DNA of 64,000 nt from Branchinecta lynchi (taxonomy: Eukaryota; Arthropoda; Branchiopoda; Anostraca; Branchinectidae): assembly GCA_023053575.1 (NCBI GenBank), contig JAKZAP010000016.1, positions 21,222,030 through 21,286,029 of the forward strand, in the 5' to 3' direction. Made by a program: the position numbers and the translations under genes. This document shows positions 21,183-30,758 of the stretch, piece after piece (within the stretch, counting starts at the first letter, position 1; every line of letters begins with the position of its first letter). The notes under the pieces are model-generated. The model searched no databases. It saw only the letters and a program-made list of their open reading frames with translations, and had not been told where the DNA came from.

Positions 21183-21871
21183 ATTTCGGCCCTTCTTGGC
21201 AAGGGTCCTAGTCAGATCGAAGTTAAAAGAAACGGACACTCCACCATCACTACAGCAAATCTAAGCTGGTATCTCTTTATCCATATTATATTACTGTGAT
21301 TCGCATTCAGCTTCAGATGAAAGAGTACTTATTGTACTTCACTAAAATCCTTTATTGTTTTAGAGACATTTATTGCGTCCTGAGATTTCGCTACCAGCAT
21401 ACCTTTCTCCCTGAAACAAACTCGGGCAAACTTACTTTGTCTAACCTGTAACAGCCTTTGCCCCAAAAAGAAAACTGGGTAGTCATTTAAAAAAAAAATG
21501 TCTATTTTGCTGTCTAAAATCTTAGGACATGTTTAGATTTCCCACAGTAGAATTAGATCCATACAAGGTCTTTAAACATAAGAACGAGGTTAAGAAGTTG
21601 TGCCTAAAACTTCACATTCTCAACTTCCACCTTCATGACACTAAACTTCAGAACTCGATTTATTTCTAGAAGACATGATAACAGATGTGGGAACGAATAT
21701 AATAGGTTCCTGTCCGACTTTCTGTAACAATAGTATTTTAGCCATCACATAGTATCTACTTTACTTGCATACTGTCCTGTTATAATTGGCTGCGCCTGTT
21801 AATGACTGCTATTCTGTTCTTTGTTCTTTGGTGGTTTTCAAGGAGCCATATGAAATTTTCACGGTTAATTT

Positions 21872-22105
21872 TCATAAAAAGCTAATCAAAGGAAAATCCC
21901 GGTCCACTATAATGTAAAAATTAGCCAATGGCGGGATAGAGCGCACCTGCTTATTCAACAAGAAGAAGGTCGACCTGGCATTGGGAAGTTTATTAACTTT
22001 ACAGTATGACAGAAAGATTTCAGGTTTCGGAATTTCTTTCTTCTTACATTTTTGTCGGTTCGAGTTCTTTTTTGGATCCCAAAACTTTAAGCACAAGTAG
22101 CACAA
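21872..22105 (-). CDS. Unidentified 77-residue ORF
   Basis: An ATG-initiated open frame, lysine-rich at the start (KKNSNRQKCKKKEI). No family recognised. It ends just where the duplicated segment Y begins, so it may be an exon or chance. Confidence 0.15.
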   Translation of the reverse strand: MCYLCLKFWDPKKNSNRQKCKKKEIPKPEIFLSYCKVNKLPNARSTFFLLNKQVRSIPPLANFYIIVDRDFPLISFL

Positions 22106-22490
22106 CTCTTACTAGAAATGATCTTTTCTTTATGAAATGGATCAGAATTACTCCCACCTGAATTTAGCTTTTTTCGTGTTAGCGCTTGTCGATTCTGTCG
22201 GGCCTTCATGCTCTCCTGGGCGTAATACATTTGAAAACTGAATGCGCCGTGGTTGAAAAGTGGGAAAACGAAGCAAATAAATTGTCAAAAATTGTTATAT
22301 CCTTGTGTTTGAAAGAGTAGTCAGCGGACGTTAAAGATTCTGGTCAGCATGGCTGAAAAGCGCAAAAAAATCGTAGGAACAAAAAAAAAATGGAGAAAGG
22401 TGGAGATTTTAGAAGATTATAATGCTAGGTAACCTAGCTAGGTACATTATAAAAGACAGAATAAGCAAGAGGGGTCCTTTAAGTTACGGA
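22085..22490. repeat. Duplicated segment Y, copy 2 (diverged)
   Basis: It is colinear with 40370-40845: both contain CTCTTACTAGAAATGATCTTTT, then a CTTGTCGA(T/C)TCT block, AAAAGTGGGAA, GTG(T)TTGAAAGAGTAGTC and a final AATAAGCAAGA near AGTCC/GGTCC. Identity is roughly 70% by eye. The copy at 40 kb is joined to segment X; this copy is not. Function unknown. Confidence 0.5.
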
Positions 22491-24019
22491 ATACCTAACA
22501 GTTCAGTAAAAAGACTTACGTCTGTCCGTCGTTGTTATAATATTATTATATCTCAATCTCATTTGTTAGAAATTCCTCTGCGGGTATTTTAGTTGTGTTC
22601 TTACGGGTCTGGTAATATCTGTGCTTTGACGTACTTATTTATAGCAATGAAACCATAGTATTTGGTAAAAGGTATGAATCAAAATTTTCGGACCAACTAA
22701 GAAAACGAAAGTGAAATCCAGTAAAATGCGACTCTTGATTCAAAGTGTCTGTCACGTTCGATGGTTCCCATATCCTTATATTTAGGGAAGGGAAGGTTTC
22801 ACATAATTAATTTTAGTATGAACAGTATAAACATAAAACGATCTAGTCCTGGGGTCTACTAGGAGTTCCTAATTCCTTGGAGGCGGGGGGGGGGGGCAGA
22901 TAGGTGAGCAGAGATACTTGAGTATCTATTGGAAAACGTGGAGTATGTGTTAATGGGTGTCCACACTGTATGATAACACTTAACACAATATGTGTGCTGT
23001 GTGCTAAACGTCGTCAAACTTCTGTCATCTTTCCGTAAGCAATAACACATAAAATCGTTTAAAACGGAACGGTCATAACATAATAATAAATAATTTAATT
23101 GCAATAATAAGGCTTTCGCCTCTATAAATCTCTCGGGACACTTTACATATTAAATTGAATTTCAGTGAGGTGGTAGTCTCCACCTGCTTTGAATTGGTTG
23201 ATATTTTCGTCATTTACAACACTTTCTGGGAGATTATTCCAATATTCTACTATTCGGTTCATCAGTCATGACCGATAACATTTAACGCATGGATGCGCAG
23301 GTTAGTGTTAAATGGTTATCAAACTTCTGACAGTGCAGTTAGTGCAGTATCATTTTGGGAGGCGAGATACCTATTGTCGAGCCCTTCACAGTAGGTAATG
23401 GGGAAAGATGGCTACCGATGCCTTACAGGCTACAGCAATTCAGATTTACCATCTAGTAATAAACAACCAAGAAAAAGAACTTACAACGGGCATTTAAAAT
23501 TTACCATACATAACGAAAAGAAAAACAAGTGCGCAAGCGCTCAGACGTGGAGTGTAAAAGTAAAATGTTTATCGGATTTTATATACAAATAGCTTTAGAA
23601 CCAAGACATTTTTCATCCCCAAAAACCAAACAAGTATTGAAATAACCTAATTTACAATCATTCCACTTTAGAAGCTTTAAAAGTAAACAAATCGCCGGTA
23701 TAAATCCATAGAAATTCTGAAGATCTTGCACGAATAGCTTGACTTCGAACACTGAATGGTCTGTCAGCCAGTCTCACCTATTGAACCTCTTTTCGATTAG
23801 CAAGGTAATAACAAGTGCAAAAAAACAAATCGTAGCAGCCTAGTACCCCCTTTGTCACAATTCATTAAGAAGGGCATATCATCGATCATATGACAAAACA
23901 GTCCAGTTTCCAACTGGCAATTTAAAGATTAAAGTACGTCGCGTCGTCTTATTTGTTGCTGTTACGCCAAACCCTCATTCATAGATATTTCTCCCCAAAT
24001 ATACAAGAGTTGTACTTGA
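22491..24019. other. No recognised gene
   Basis: AT-rich DNA with a G tract at 22884-22894, stop-rich in all frames apart from short ORFs (for example 23398-23592). I see no repeat shared with the rest of the window. Confidence 0.5.
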
Positions 24020-24195
24020 GACCTTTCATAGACGAACTTAACTCAAGGGAAATCTGGGCCCAGCTGCCCATGAATGGCAGCGGCGGGGGGGTGGGGGGGG
24101 GTGACCCATCAAACGCGTATTTCCACCGTTTTTTCCTCAAGTATACCAGCTTAGAGTTTGATTCCAGTCACGGGTCAAAAACTTTTTTCATGGGC
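24020..24195. repeat. Family F repeat fragment
   Basis: TCTGGGCCCAGCTGCCCATG, G tracts (24085-24100) and TTCCAGTCACGGGTCAAAAA match modules of the family F array at 29.1-30.1 kb. It directly precedes the 3' end of the full-length LINE, which may have inserted into a family F array. Confidence 0.5.
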
Positions 24196-24320
24196 ACTTA
24201 TTTAATTTAATTTCAAAATAAATGCGGCACAACATTTCATGCGCGAGCAAATTGATTGGCACTTGTCGTTAACCTACAACTAATACATATATACAATTGT
24301 CATACAATAAGTACACTAAA

Positions 24321-27300
24321 TCAAGTAAGGTTGTTATGATATAAAGTAAACTGAGGCACAAAACTATTACGGTACCTTTCAGTTTTACAAACGACAGGTG
24401 TGAGTTTTGGTACTTTCATAGCTGCTTCTCTTGGAGGTCTGTTTCTTTCCGGTTTAAAAGGTGGAGGAAGCATATTTCGGTAGACAGGGTGGGATAATAG
24501 ATTTGTTCCGAAACGTTGGCACAGCTGTCCTCTACGAACAGAAAGGGGCTCCAGCTTACACTCCTTTAGGAGATACGAGTACGGCATTTTATGGCCACCA
24601 ATTATAATTTGCACAGCACGTTTTTGGATTCTTTCCAACTTATCTGAGTCACTCCTTGTAAGTCCATAATGCCATGCTGGACAAGCATATTCAAGTAGTG
24701 AACGGACAAACATACAATACAAAGCTTTCATTCTTTCTTTAGGGACTTTGAATTTCTTTAGGATTTTTAACATACTCATGGAAGAGTTAGCTTTCTTTAA
24801 AATATACTTGGTATTTTCCTCCCAAGACATATCAGAAGATATGATAACGCCAAGGAGTGTAATTTGGTCAGAAGCAAGGTAATCAGGAATAGGAGGGTGG
24901 AACTGTGGGAGAGTTTTAAGAAATGAGATTGTTAGTATTGTAGATTTGTCACTGTTCACTACCATGTTCGACCGAGAAGCTTCTGTAGCAATATCCTGAA
25001 TTATGCCCAAAGATTGACTTTTTAAATTCTTTCCCACAACTTCTACCAGTGATAAATCGTCTACGAATTTCCATCGCTCATCAATATCCTGAGCAACATC
25101 ATTTATCATAATAAGAAAACACAGAGGACCAAGCACAGTTCCCTGGGGCACCCCACAAAAAACTGGAAGCGCGTCTGACATGCACTGTTTATACTTAACA
25201 ATTTGTAATCTATCAGTTAAAAATCCTCGTACAATATTTAGAATAAATTCAGGTACATTATTCTCAATTAACTTATTTAACAGTATTTGGTGGTCTACAA
25301 GATCAAAAGCCTTCTTAAAATCAATAGCTATAAGGTTAAGCCATTTATCTGGGGTGTCCAAATTCTTCAGGATAAAATCTATAAGACTTACTAAATAATG
25401 TGTTGTAGAAGCCTTCGGGACGTTTCCATATTGATGCTGGTCAATGACTGATGCTAAATATTTTTTCAACCATGCAGCTACAAAACCTTCATACACGCGG
25501 CTAAAAATTGAAGTCACAGAAATTGGCCTTACCCCAGTAAAATCATTAGCACCACCCTTCTTTGGTATTGGTGTAATAAACCCCACTTTCCACTTTTTAG
25601 GGTATTGGCCACTACGTGATATTTTATTATAAATGTTGGTCAGCGGAAGGGCCAATTCAGCTGCAAAAGCCTTAATTAACGCCACTGGGATATCGAAAGG
25701 CGTAACTGCAGTTCTTTTTAGCTTGGACAGCTTAAGTTTCACCTCGGATATCATTATTTCAGGAGTATTGATACCTGGAAGGTCTTGAGGAGGTATACTA
25801 TGTACTTGGGATATAAAGGGCTCATTAACAGAAGGGGTCTTCAGAGAAAGTGGTGGGTAAGACTGAACAATCGCGGCAAAATGGGCATTTAAATCATTGG
25901 CTGTTTTGACAGGCAGTTCGTCTTTCTTAAAATCGACTGGTGAAGGATTTTTACCAGCCAGCTTTTTTATTTCTTGAAAGAACTTTGCCGGCTTAGAAGC
26001 TAAAAGATGATCAACTTCTTTCGAATAAAAATCAGCTTGGGCTTTCTTAATTTTTTTCTTTATTTCATTTCTCAGCTTGTTGGCTTCTTCACGCTTACCT
26101 TGTCTAAAAAGTTTTAATTTCTTCTTTATAAGATTTTTTGTTTCTGAATTTAGGTAAGGTTTGTCAGAAGAACAAACCTTTCTTTTCCGTTCAGGAAAAG
26201 AAGATTCGAACTGTGTTATCAGTTTTTTGTGCATGCACTCAGTCTTAGCATCAACATCATCAATATGCAACACATCAGTCCAAACCTCGGAAGTAATCCA
26301 ATCACCAAAAGAGAGGAGACCAGCACCCGTGATTGGCCTGCTGGTGACTTCCGTTACCGAGTACGCTATTTTTATTTTTTCTAACGGATTCCATTGGACC
26401 ATATAGTGGTAACTACCCCCCAGTGGGGCCAATTCATTAGGGGTTTGGTAATATTTATGGAGATCAGTAAGGATAACATCAAGCTGTGTACCCCCTTTCG
26501 TAGTAGGGAAATTAATTACATTTTTAAAACTGAGTGACGACGCTAGGGATCGAGTATTTAAATCGTTTGCATCGCCTAACATTGCCAATGCGTATAGTGG
26601 GTTTTTCCTTTGGATAAAATCAGCAGACTCTTGGAGTTTTTCCCAAAAAGCATTTCGTGCAGATACGGGTTGCCCGGGTGAAAAGTAAAAAACGCATACT
26701 GCAATTCCCGAAACAGGTCTAGGAAGCCGCTTAGGATGGAGTGTAATCCAAGTGATTTCATCATCCAATTCCAAACCCGGTACATCAACAACTCTGGGCT
26801 TCAGACTTTCATGCACGAAAGCCATTACGCCACCACCTTTTTTCCCTAAAGGGTGGCTATCATGGCGCAGTTTTACGAATGATTCAAAATTATTCATCCG
26901 GAGAGTATTAACGTCTTGCCTGTGTACCTCAGTAACGCAAATCACCCCAGAACCAAGCATCCCAGCCGTGACCTCCAGTTCAGTGAGCTTCTCAAGGTTC
27001 AGACTTTCAGCATTACAATACAGAAACGATGGAAAAACGTAACGTTTATCACTATACTCCCTAGAAAACAACTTTTCTTTTACAATATTTGGGCGAAGGA
27101 GTAAGGGGGGAGTTGACGCATGATAAATATTTTCACTTGCTTGACTAGAAGGTACATTTTTAAGTAGATTATAATTACTAGAAGAAACTATTGCCGGATC
27201 CAAAACCCACGCTGTCGATGTATTCACTACCGATCCAAGATCCAAATTTCCGTAAGCTGCGTCCTTGGGTAAAACATCGGTCACAACATCAATCAAGCAA

Positions 27301-27335
27301 TCACGATTTGAATTTTTATCAACAATAAGGGACAT
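24321..27335 (-). CDS. LINE ORF2: endonuclease and reverse transcriptase
   Basis: A 1004-residue open frame from ATG 27335, a normal length for CR1/Jockey ORF2. The AP-like endonuclease spans about residues 100-315: Asn108 (CNAESL), Glu136 (CVTEVH), GGGV at 167-170, FYFSPG (Tyr217), GDAND at 254-258 and LDVILTD at 285-291. The final box reads SYH at 308-310 where SDH is expected. A basic linker (380-470) follows. The RT spans about 575-835: GVRPISVTSIFSRVYE, motif A IDFKKAFDLVDH (catalytic Asp672), motif B GVPQGTVLGP (728-737) and motif C FVDD (757-760). The C-terminal region has LLEYACPAWHYG and ends RYRNSFVPQF. It would nick target DNA and reverse-transcribe its own RNA in the nucleus. ORF1 lies 35 bp upstream, so translation of ORF2 probably needs reinitiation. 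Confidence 0.92.
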   Translation of the reverse strand: MSLIVDKNSNRDCLIDVVTDVLPKDAAYGNLDLGSVVNTSTAWVLDPAIVSSSNYNLLKNVPSSQASENIYHASTPPLLLRPNIVKEKLFSREYSDKRYVFPSFLYCNAESLNLEKLTELEVTAGMLGSGVICVTEVHRQDVNTLRMNNFESFVKLRHDSHPLGKKGGGVMAFVHESLKPRVVDVPGLELDDEITWITLHPKRLPRPVSGIAVCVFYFSPGQPVSARNAFWEKLQESADFIQRKNPLYALAMLGDANDLNTRSLASSLSFKNVINFPTTKGGTQLDVILTDLHKYYQTPNELAPLGGSYHYMVQWNPLEKIKIAYSVTEVTSRPITGAGLLSFGDWITSEVWTDVLHIDDVDAKTECMHKKLITQFESSFPERKRKVCSSDKPYLNSETKNLIKKKLKLFRQGKREEANKLRNEIKKKIKKAQADFYSKEVDHLLASKPAKFFQEIKKLAGKNPSPVDFKKDELPVKTANDLNAHFAAIVQSYPPLSLKTPSVNEPFISQVHSIPPQDLPGINTPEIMISEVKLKLSKLKRTAVTPFDIPVALIKAFAAELALPLTNIYNKISRSGQYPKKWKVGFITPIPKKGGANDFTGVRPISVTSIFSRVYEGFVAAWLKKYLASVIDQHQYGNVPKASTTHYLVSLIDFILKNLDTPDKWLNLIAIDFKKAFDLVDHQILLNKLIENNVPEFILNIVRGFLTDRLQIVKYKQCMSDALPVFCGVPQGTVLGPLCFLIMINDVAQDIDERWKFVDDLSLVEVVGKNLKSQSLGIIQDIATEASRSNMVVNSDKSTILTISFLKTLPQFHPPIPDYLASDQITLLGVIISSDMSWEENTKYILKKANSSMSMLKILKKFKVPKERMKALYCMFVRSLLEYACPAWHYGLTRSDSDKLERIQKRAVQIIIGGHKMPYSYLLKECKLEPLSVRRGQLCQRFGTNLLSHPVYRNMLPPPFKPERNRPPREAAMKVPKLTPVVCKTERYRNSFVPQFTLYHNNLT

Positions 27336-27370
27336 AGGGCTAACAGAATCACTAAGTACTACGTAATCAT

Positions 27371-28858
27371 CTAAACCAGGGTTGTCGTCATCGCACTCGA
27401 GACAAGAGAACGAGTTGCGTAAGGAGGGTATGGGGGAGGCAAAATATGCGGAAAAAACAGTGAAGTACGACGTGCAGGAGGCAAAAGAGGATACATCTCC
27501 GCGGTCAGGGGTGGGGGAGGAATAGGCTCTAAAATACTTCGTAACAGGGGACGACTAGTAGAATACTTTGATACAACTGGCACACGTAAAGCCTTGCTCT
27601 TTTCTTCGGCTAATCTATGCTTAACGGTAGATCCTTCTCTATGTACCACATGAACATTTTTACAAGTGTTGGAAAAACAACGCCCACTGGAAAACTTTTC
27701 ACAAATCTTTGAGTGGAGGAGCCCACACGAGTTATCACATTTGTCATACATAAATTTAGTACAAACGTGGGAAAATTTACATGCGAGGCCGCGATTGCAC
27801 TTGCCTTTCAAAAGGAATTTGCACGCAATATTTGATTGCGGTTTTTCAACACTCACAGTGCCAGTGTTTACCACTGTTTTATTTTCGTGCAACTGTGAGT
27901 GTGAAAATCTGCAATTCTTACCTTTGGAACAATTTCCAAAGGCATAGTAGCGACATTGTTTCGCACTCTTCCTGCTCTTCTTTAACTTTACCATGGTCCA
28001 AGTATTTCCTCTCGTCGATATGCTAATTGGAGTTACGTCATGATCAAACTTGCAAAAATCCCCGAATTTGCACTTGCCCATTGAAGTCAGGTAAAAACAG
28101 GTTTTATTGGGAACGTGTAAACTAGTTGGATTGCTAGAGGGTTGATCAATCACGACCGGTCCACGAGATACGTCACCATGCATTTCAGTTCGTGGAGAAT
28201 TGCGGTTTGGCAAGGTATTTTCACTTTGAAAACTTCCGAGATCAGAAGGAATATTCCTTGTAGCAGTTGACAATAGTTCGGAAATTTGAAGGTTCAAGGA
28301 CGTGATCGTATCGGAATCAGTCTTTTTCCCTTCGACGAGTAGATCTATATCAGACTGCAAGGTAGACTGGATACATCGCAACGAATCGTTTTCGGTTCGT
28401 GCACTAGAATAGTTATTTTCTATCATTCCTTTTTCTTTTTCCATCGTAGTAATCACCAAGTCTTTCTCCGCAATTTCGGTCATAAGGCTCTGGCATTTTA
28501 GTTCCAGTCCTGCCAGCATTTGAGTGGTTCTGTCACAATTTTTGCAGAGGGCAGAAACAGGGCTTGTAACAACTGTCGGATGATGATAGCTTGAATTATT
28601 GTCTTTTGATTTATGTTCAAGAGCTGGGATGATCTCAGCCTCACTGTTACGACGGGGGATCTCCTCGGAAACTGCAGCTGGGTTTAGAGTCTTATTTCCA
28701 CAGTCAAGGCATTTCCACGTATCAGTCCATTCGGCAGTTTCGATTTTTGCGCATCGGTTTTTACCGGCATGGAGCCACAGAGAACACGATGTACATCTGA
28801 CTGAGTTTGACGATACGCCAGCATGGCATTCAGGACATACATGCTTGGCAGGCTTCAT
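27371..28858 (-). CDS. LINE ORF1: PHD-type finger, coiled coil and five CCCH zinc fingers
   Basis: The first ATG is at 28858, giving 495 codons; the frame stays open to 28885 only through a GTG. Residue numbers here count from that 28885 codon. Residues 17-62 follow the C4HC3 spacing of a PHD finger (C17, C20, C31, C34, H39, C45, C59, C62). Residues about 122-207 are heptad-like and probably a coiled coil for self-association. Then come five CCCH fingers: C263-C272-C278-H282, C311-C319-C325-H329, C355-C363-C369-H373, C375-C383-C387-H391 and C395-C403-C408-H412. The first three have the canonical C-x7-8-C-x5-C-x3-H spacing; the last two are tighter. A proline-rich tail ends the protein. PHD-like domains are known in some CR1-group ORF1 proteins. 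CCCH fingers usually bind RNA, so an RNA-chaperone or packaging role is inferred. Confidence 0.85.
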   Translation of the reverse strand: MKPAKHVCPECHAGVSSNSVRCTSCSLWLHAGKNRCAKIETAEWTDTWKCLDCGNKTLNPAAVSEEIPRRNSEAEIIPALEHKSKDNNSSYHHPTVVTSPVSALCKNCDRTTQMLAGLELKCQSLMTEIAEKDLVITTMEKEKGMIENNYSSARTENDSLRCIQSTLQSDIDLLVEGKKTDSDTITSLNLQISELLSTATRNIPSDLGSFQSENTLPNRNSPRTEMHGDVSRGPVVIDQPSSNPTSLHVPNKTCFYLTSMGKCKFGDFCKFDHDVTPISISTRGNTWTMVKLKKSRKSAKQCRYYAFGNCSKGKNCRFSHSQLHENKTVVNTGTVSVEKPQSNIACKFLLKGKCNRGLACKFSHVCTKFMYDKCDNSCGLLHSKICEKFSSGRCFSNTCKNVHVVHREGSTVKHRLAEEKSKALRVPVVSKYSTSRPLLRSILEPIPPPPLTAEMYPLLPPARRTSLFFPHILPPPYPPYATRSLVSSAMTTTLV

Positions 28859-29139
28859 TTTGCAGCCTTGATTATGAAAATTCACAAGGAAAATTTTTTT
28901 CCCTTGTCGCTGTGCGCTTAGGAAAATGGTGAGGGGGCTACCCCAAAACCATCACCCCGTATCCCGATTGGGCCATAAACCGGCCAGAAAGAAATTCTAC
29001 CGGCTTTAAATATGAATAGTCTATAAATAGTCTTTATGTAGCGATCAATTCTCACCAGCCGAATGATTATCCAATTCAGTGGCACTACACACGAATCATT
29101 CCGCACAGCGCGCCGGTCAATCGGGAACTCGGGAACTTA

Positions 29140-30145
29140 GGGGCCCACTTGCCCATGAACGGGGAGGGTGGGGGTGGTTCAACTCTCTCCAACCCCTATG
29201 ATCCAAAAGCACAAAGGAGTTTCATTGCCTTATTTCCAGTTATTGTCAAGTTAAAAACATTAAAAAATGGGCCCTCTGGGCCCATTTGCTCCTGAACCAA
29301 GTGGGGGTAGGGTTTGGGATCCGCAAAAAGTAAAAAAAAGACCCCAATGCTCACAATCCTACCAAGTTTCAACTTGGTACCTGTTGATTCCTGTCGCGGG
29401 TAACGAACTTTACTTCTGGGCAATCTGGGCCCAATTGCCCATGAACATGGTGGGTGGGGAGGTGCAACTTTCAAAGCAATTTCAGCACTAGGATCTACGT
29501 TCACAAGGAATTTCAACGGCCTATGTCCAGTTCTGGTCAAGTTATGAACATATTCACTGGGCAATCTGGGCCCATTTGCCCCTGAACCGGGTTAAGGTGG
29601 GGGTGGGACCCCCAAAAGGCATAACTCGACCCCAATACCCACTAGCTACCAAGTTTGAACTTGATACTTGCACTGGCTCACGAGTTATGAGCTTCACAAA
29701 ATACGGTGAAAACCGGAAACAGAATACCGAAAGCTGCTACAGCGCTCGCAATAGTGGATTGTTCGAAGGAACACTCCACTAAAAATGAGATGCAAAGCAA
29801 CGCCCACAACTTCCCAGCCCTAGGATCTACATATACAAGGAATTTCATCGTCCTATGTCCAGTTCTGGTCAAGTTATGAACTTTGTTCACTGGCCAATCT
29901 TTGCCCATTTGCCCCTGAATCGGGTTGGGGTGGGAGGGGGGTTGGACCCCGAAAAGGCACAAGCAGACTCCAATACCCACTAGCCTACCAAGTTTGAACT
30001 TGATACTTGCACTGGTTCACGAGTTATGAGCTCCACGAAATACGCTGAAAACCGGAAACCGAAAACCGAAAGCTGCTAAAGCGCTCGCAATAGTGGATTG
30101 TTCCAAGGAACGCTCCACTAAAAATGAGATGCAAAGCAAATACTA
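29140..30145. repeat. Family F tandem array
   Basis: Units begin with (T)GGGCCCA(T/A)TTGCCC(C/A)TGAAC and a G-rich tract at about 29140, 29277, 29426, 29567 and 29902. The first units are about 140 bp. The last two are about 335 bp because they add ACGAGTTATGAGCT, GAAAACCGGAAAC and a near-perfect 30-bp palindrome (TAGTGGATTGTTC...CTCCACTA) at 29752-29781 and 30091-30120. Related single units are at 24020 and 42000. Non-coding; short ORFs here are chance. Nothing is recognised in 28931-29139. Confidence 0.65.
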
Positions 30146-30334
30146 ACTACTCATTTAACACACGTTTTTGGAACAATTCAAATATAGTATTATTGGGTTC
30201 TAAACAGAACTGTATTTAGTGTTGCTACTGTACAGTTGTACAAAAAGAAGAACCAGAGGAAATGAGAAGCAAGGAAAGGTGCATTGTAAATACAAAGAAG
30301 ACAATGAACATAAAGACATATCATTTATTGAAAC

Positions 30335-30508
30335 CCAGGGTTGGTCACCAGGAACCAGGGTGTACGAGTTACTTCATTACTTCAGGATACTTTGGGGTTG
30401 CTTTGGGTTATATTGGGTTACATTGCATTGGGTTGCATTAGGTTACTTTGAGATACTTTCGGGTTACTTTCCAGGGTGTACGAAGTTACTTTTGGTGACC
30501 AACCCCGG
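30335..30508. mobile_element. 174-bp MITE with 7-bp target duplication
   Basis: The ends are CCAGGGTTGGTCACCA and TGGTGACCAACCCCGG (inverted, 13 bp perfect), flanked by TTGAAAC at 30328-30334 and 30509-30515. The interior is a run of GGGTTAC(A/T)TT-type units (30390-30480). Non-coding, superfamily unresolved. Confidence 0.65.
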
Positions 30509-30621
30509 TTGAAACAGTCACGCCGAAATTGGCCACCAACGCTGTTCAATGTTTAGTCGTTACGATTGCAAATGGAGACAAATTCTCAGTTTGATTGTAA
30601 ATTTCATTAGTTGTGTTTTTA

Positions 30622-30700
30622 CGGATACCATGGTATCTGTTACCACGCTAACTGGATCTGCAATTAGTCGTTTTTGCAATTACCGTAGTATCTGATGTAC
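30622..30700. repeat. Family D palindromic repeat, copy 2
   Basis: It contains the perfect palindrome GATACCATGGTATC (30624-30637), TACCACGCTAACTG and ACCGTAGTATC. It is related to 9330-9458 and 33068-33168. Confidence 0.5.
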
Positions 30701-30758
30701 GATTGCTCTGCAAAAACGACAATTGCCGAAATTGCGCTTTCCGGAGTCATCCCAAAAG

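Larger units (their letters stand above)
24199..28930 (-). mobile_element. Near full-length CR1-type LINE with two open ORFs
   Basis: On the minus strand: a short 5' region (28930-28859), ORF1 (28858-27371), a 35-bp gap, ORF2 (27335-24321) and a 122-bp 3' UTR ending near the AATT-rich AAATTAAATTAAAT at 24199-24213. Both ORFs are uninterrupted, which makes this the youngest-looking autonomous element in the window. The 5' boundary is not certain. I could not define the target duplication. Confidence 0.85.

Noticed and set aside
24321..28885. Host gene interpretation for the CCCH/PHD protein
   Set aside because: It is immediately followed, on the same strand and 35 bp away, by a complete LINE ORF2, and it has no introns; a retrotransposon ORF1 is much more likely.
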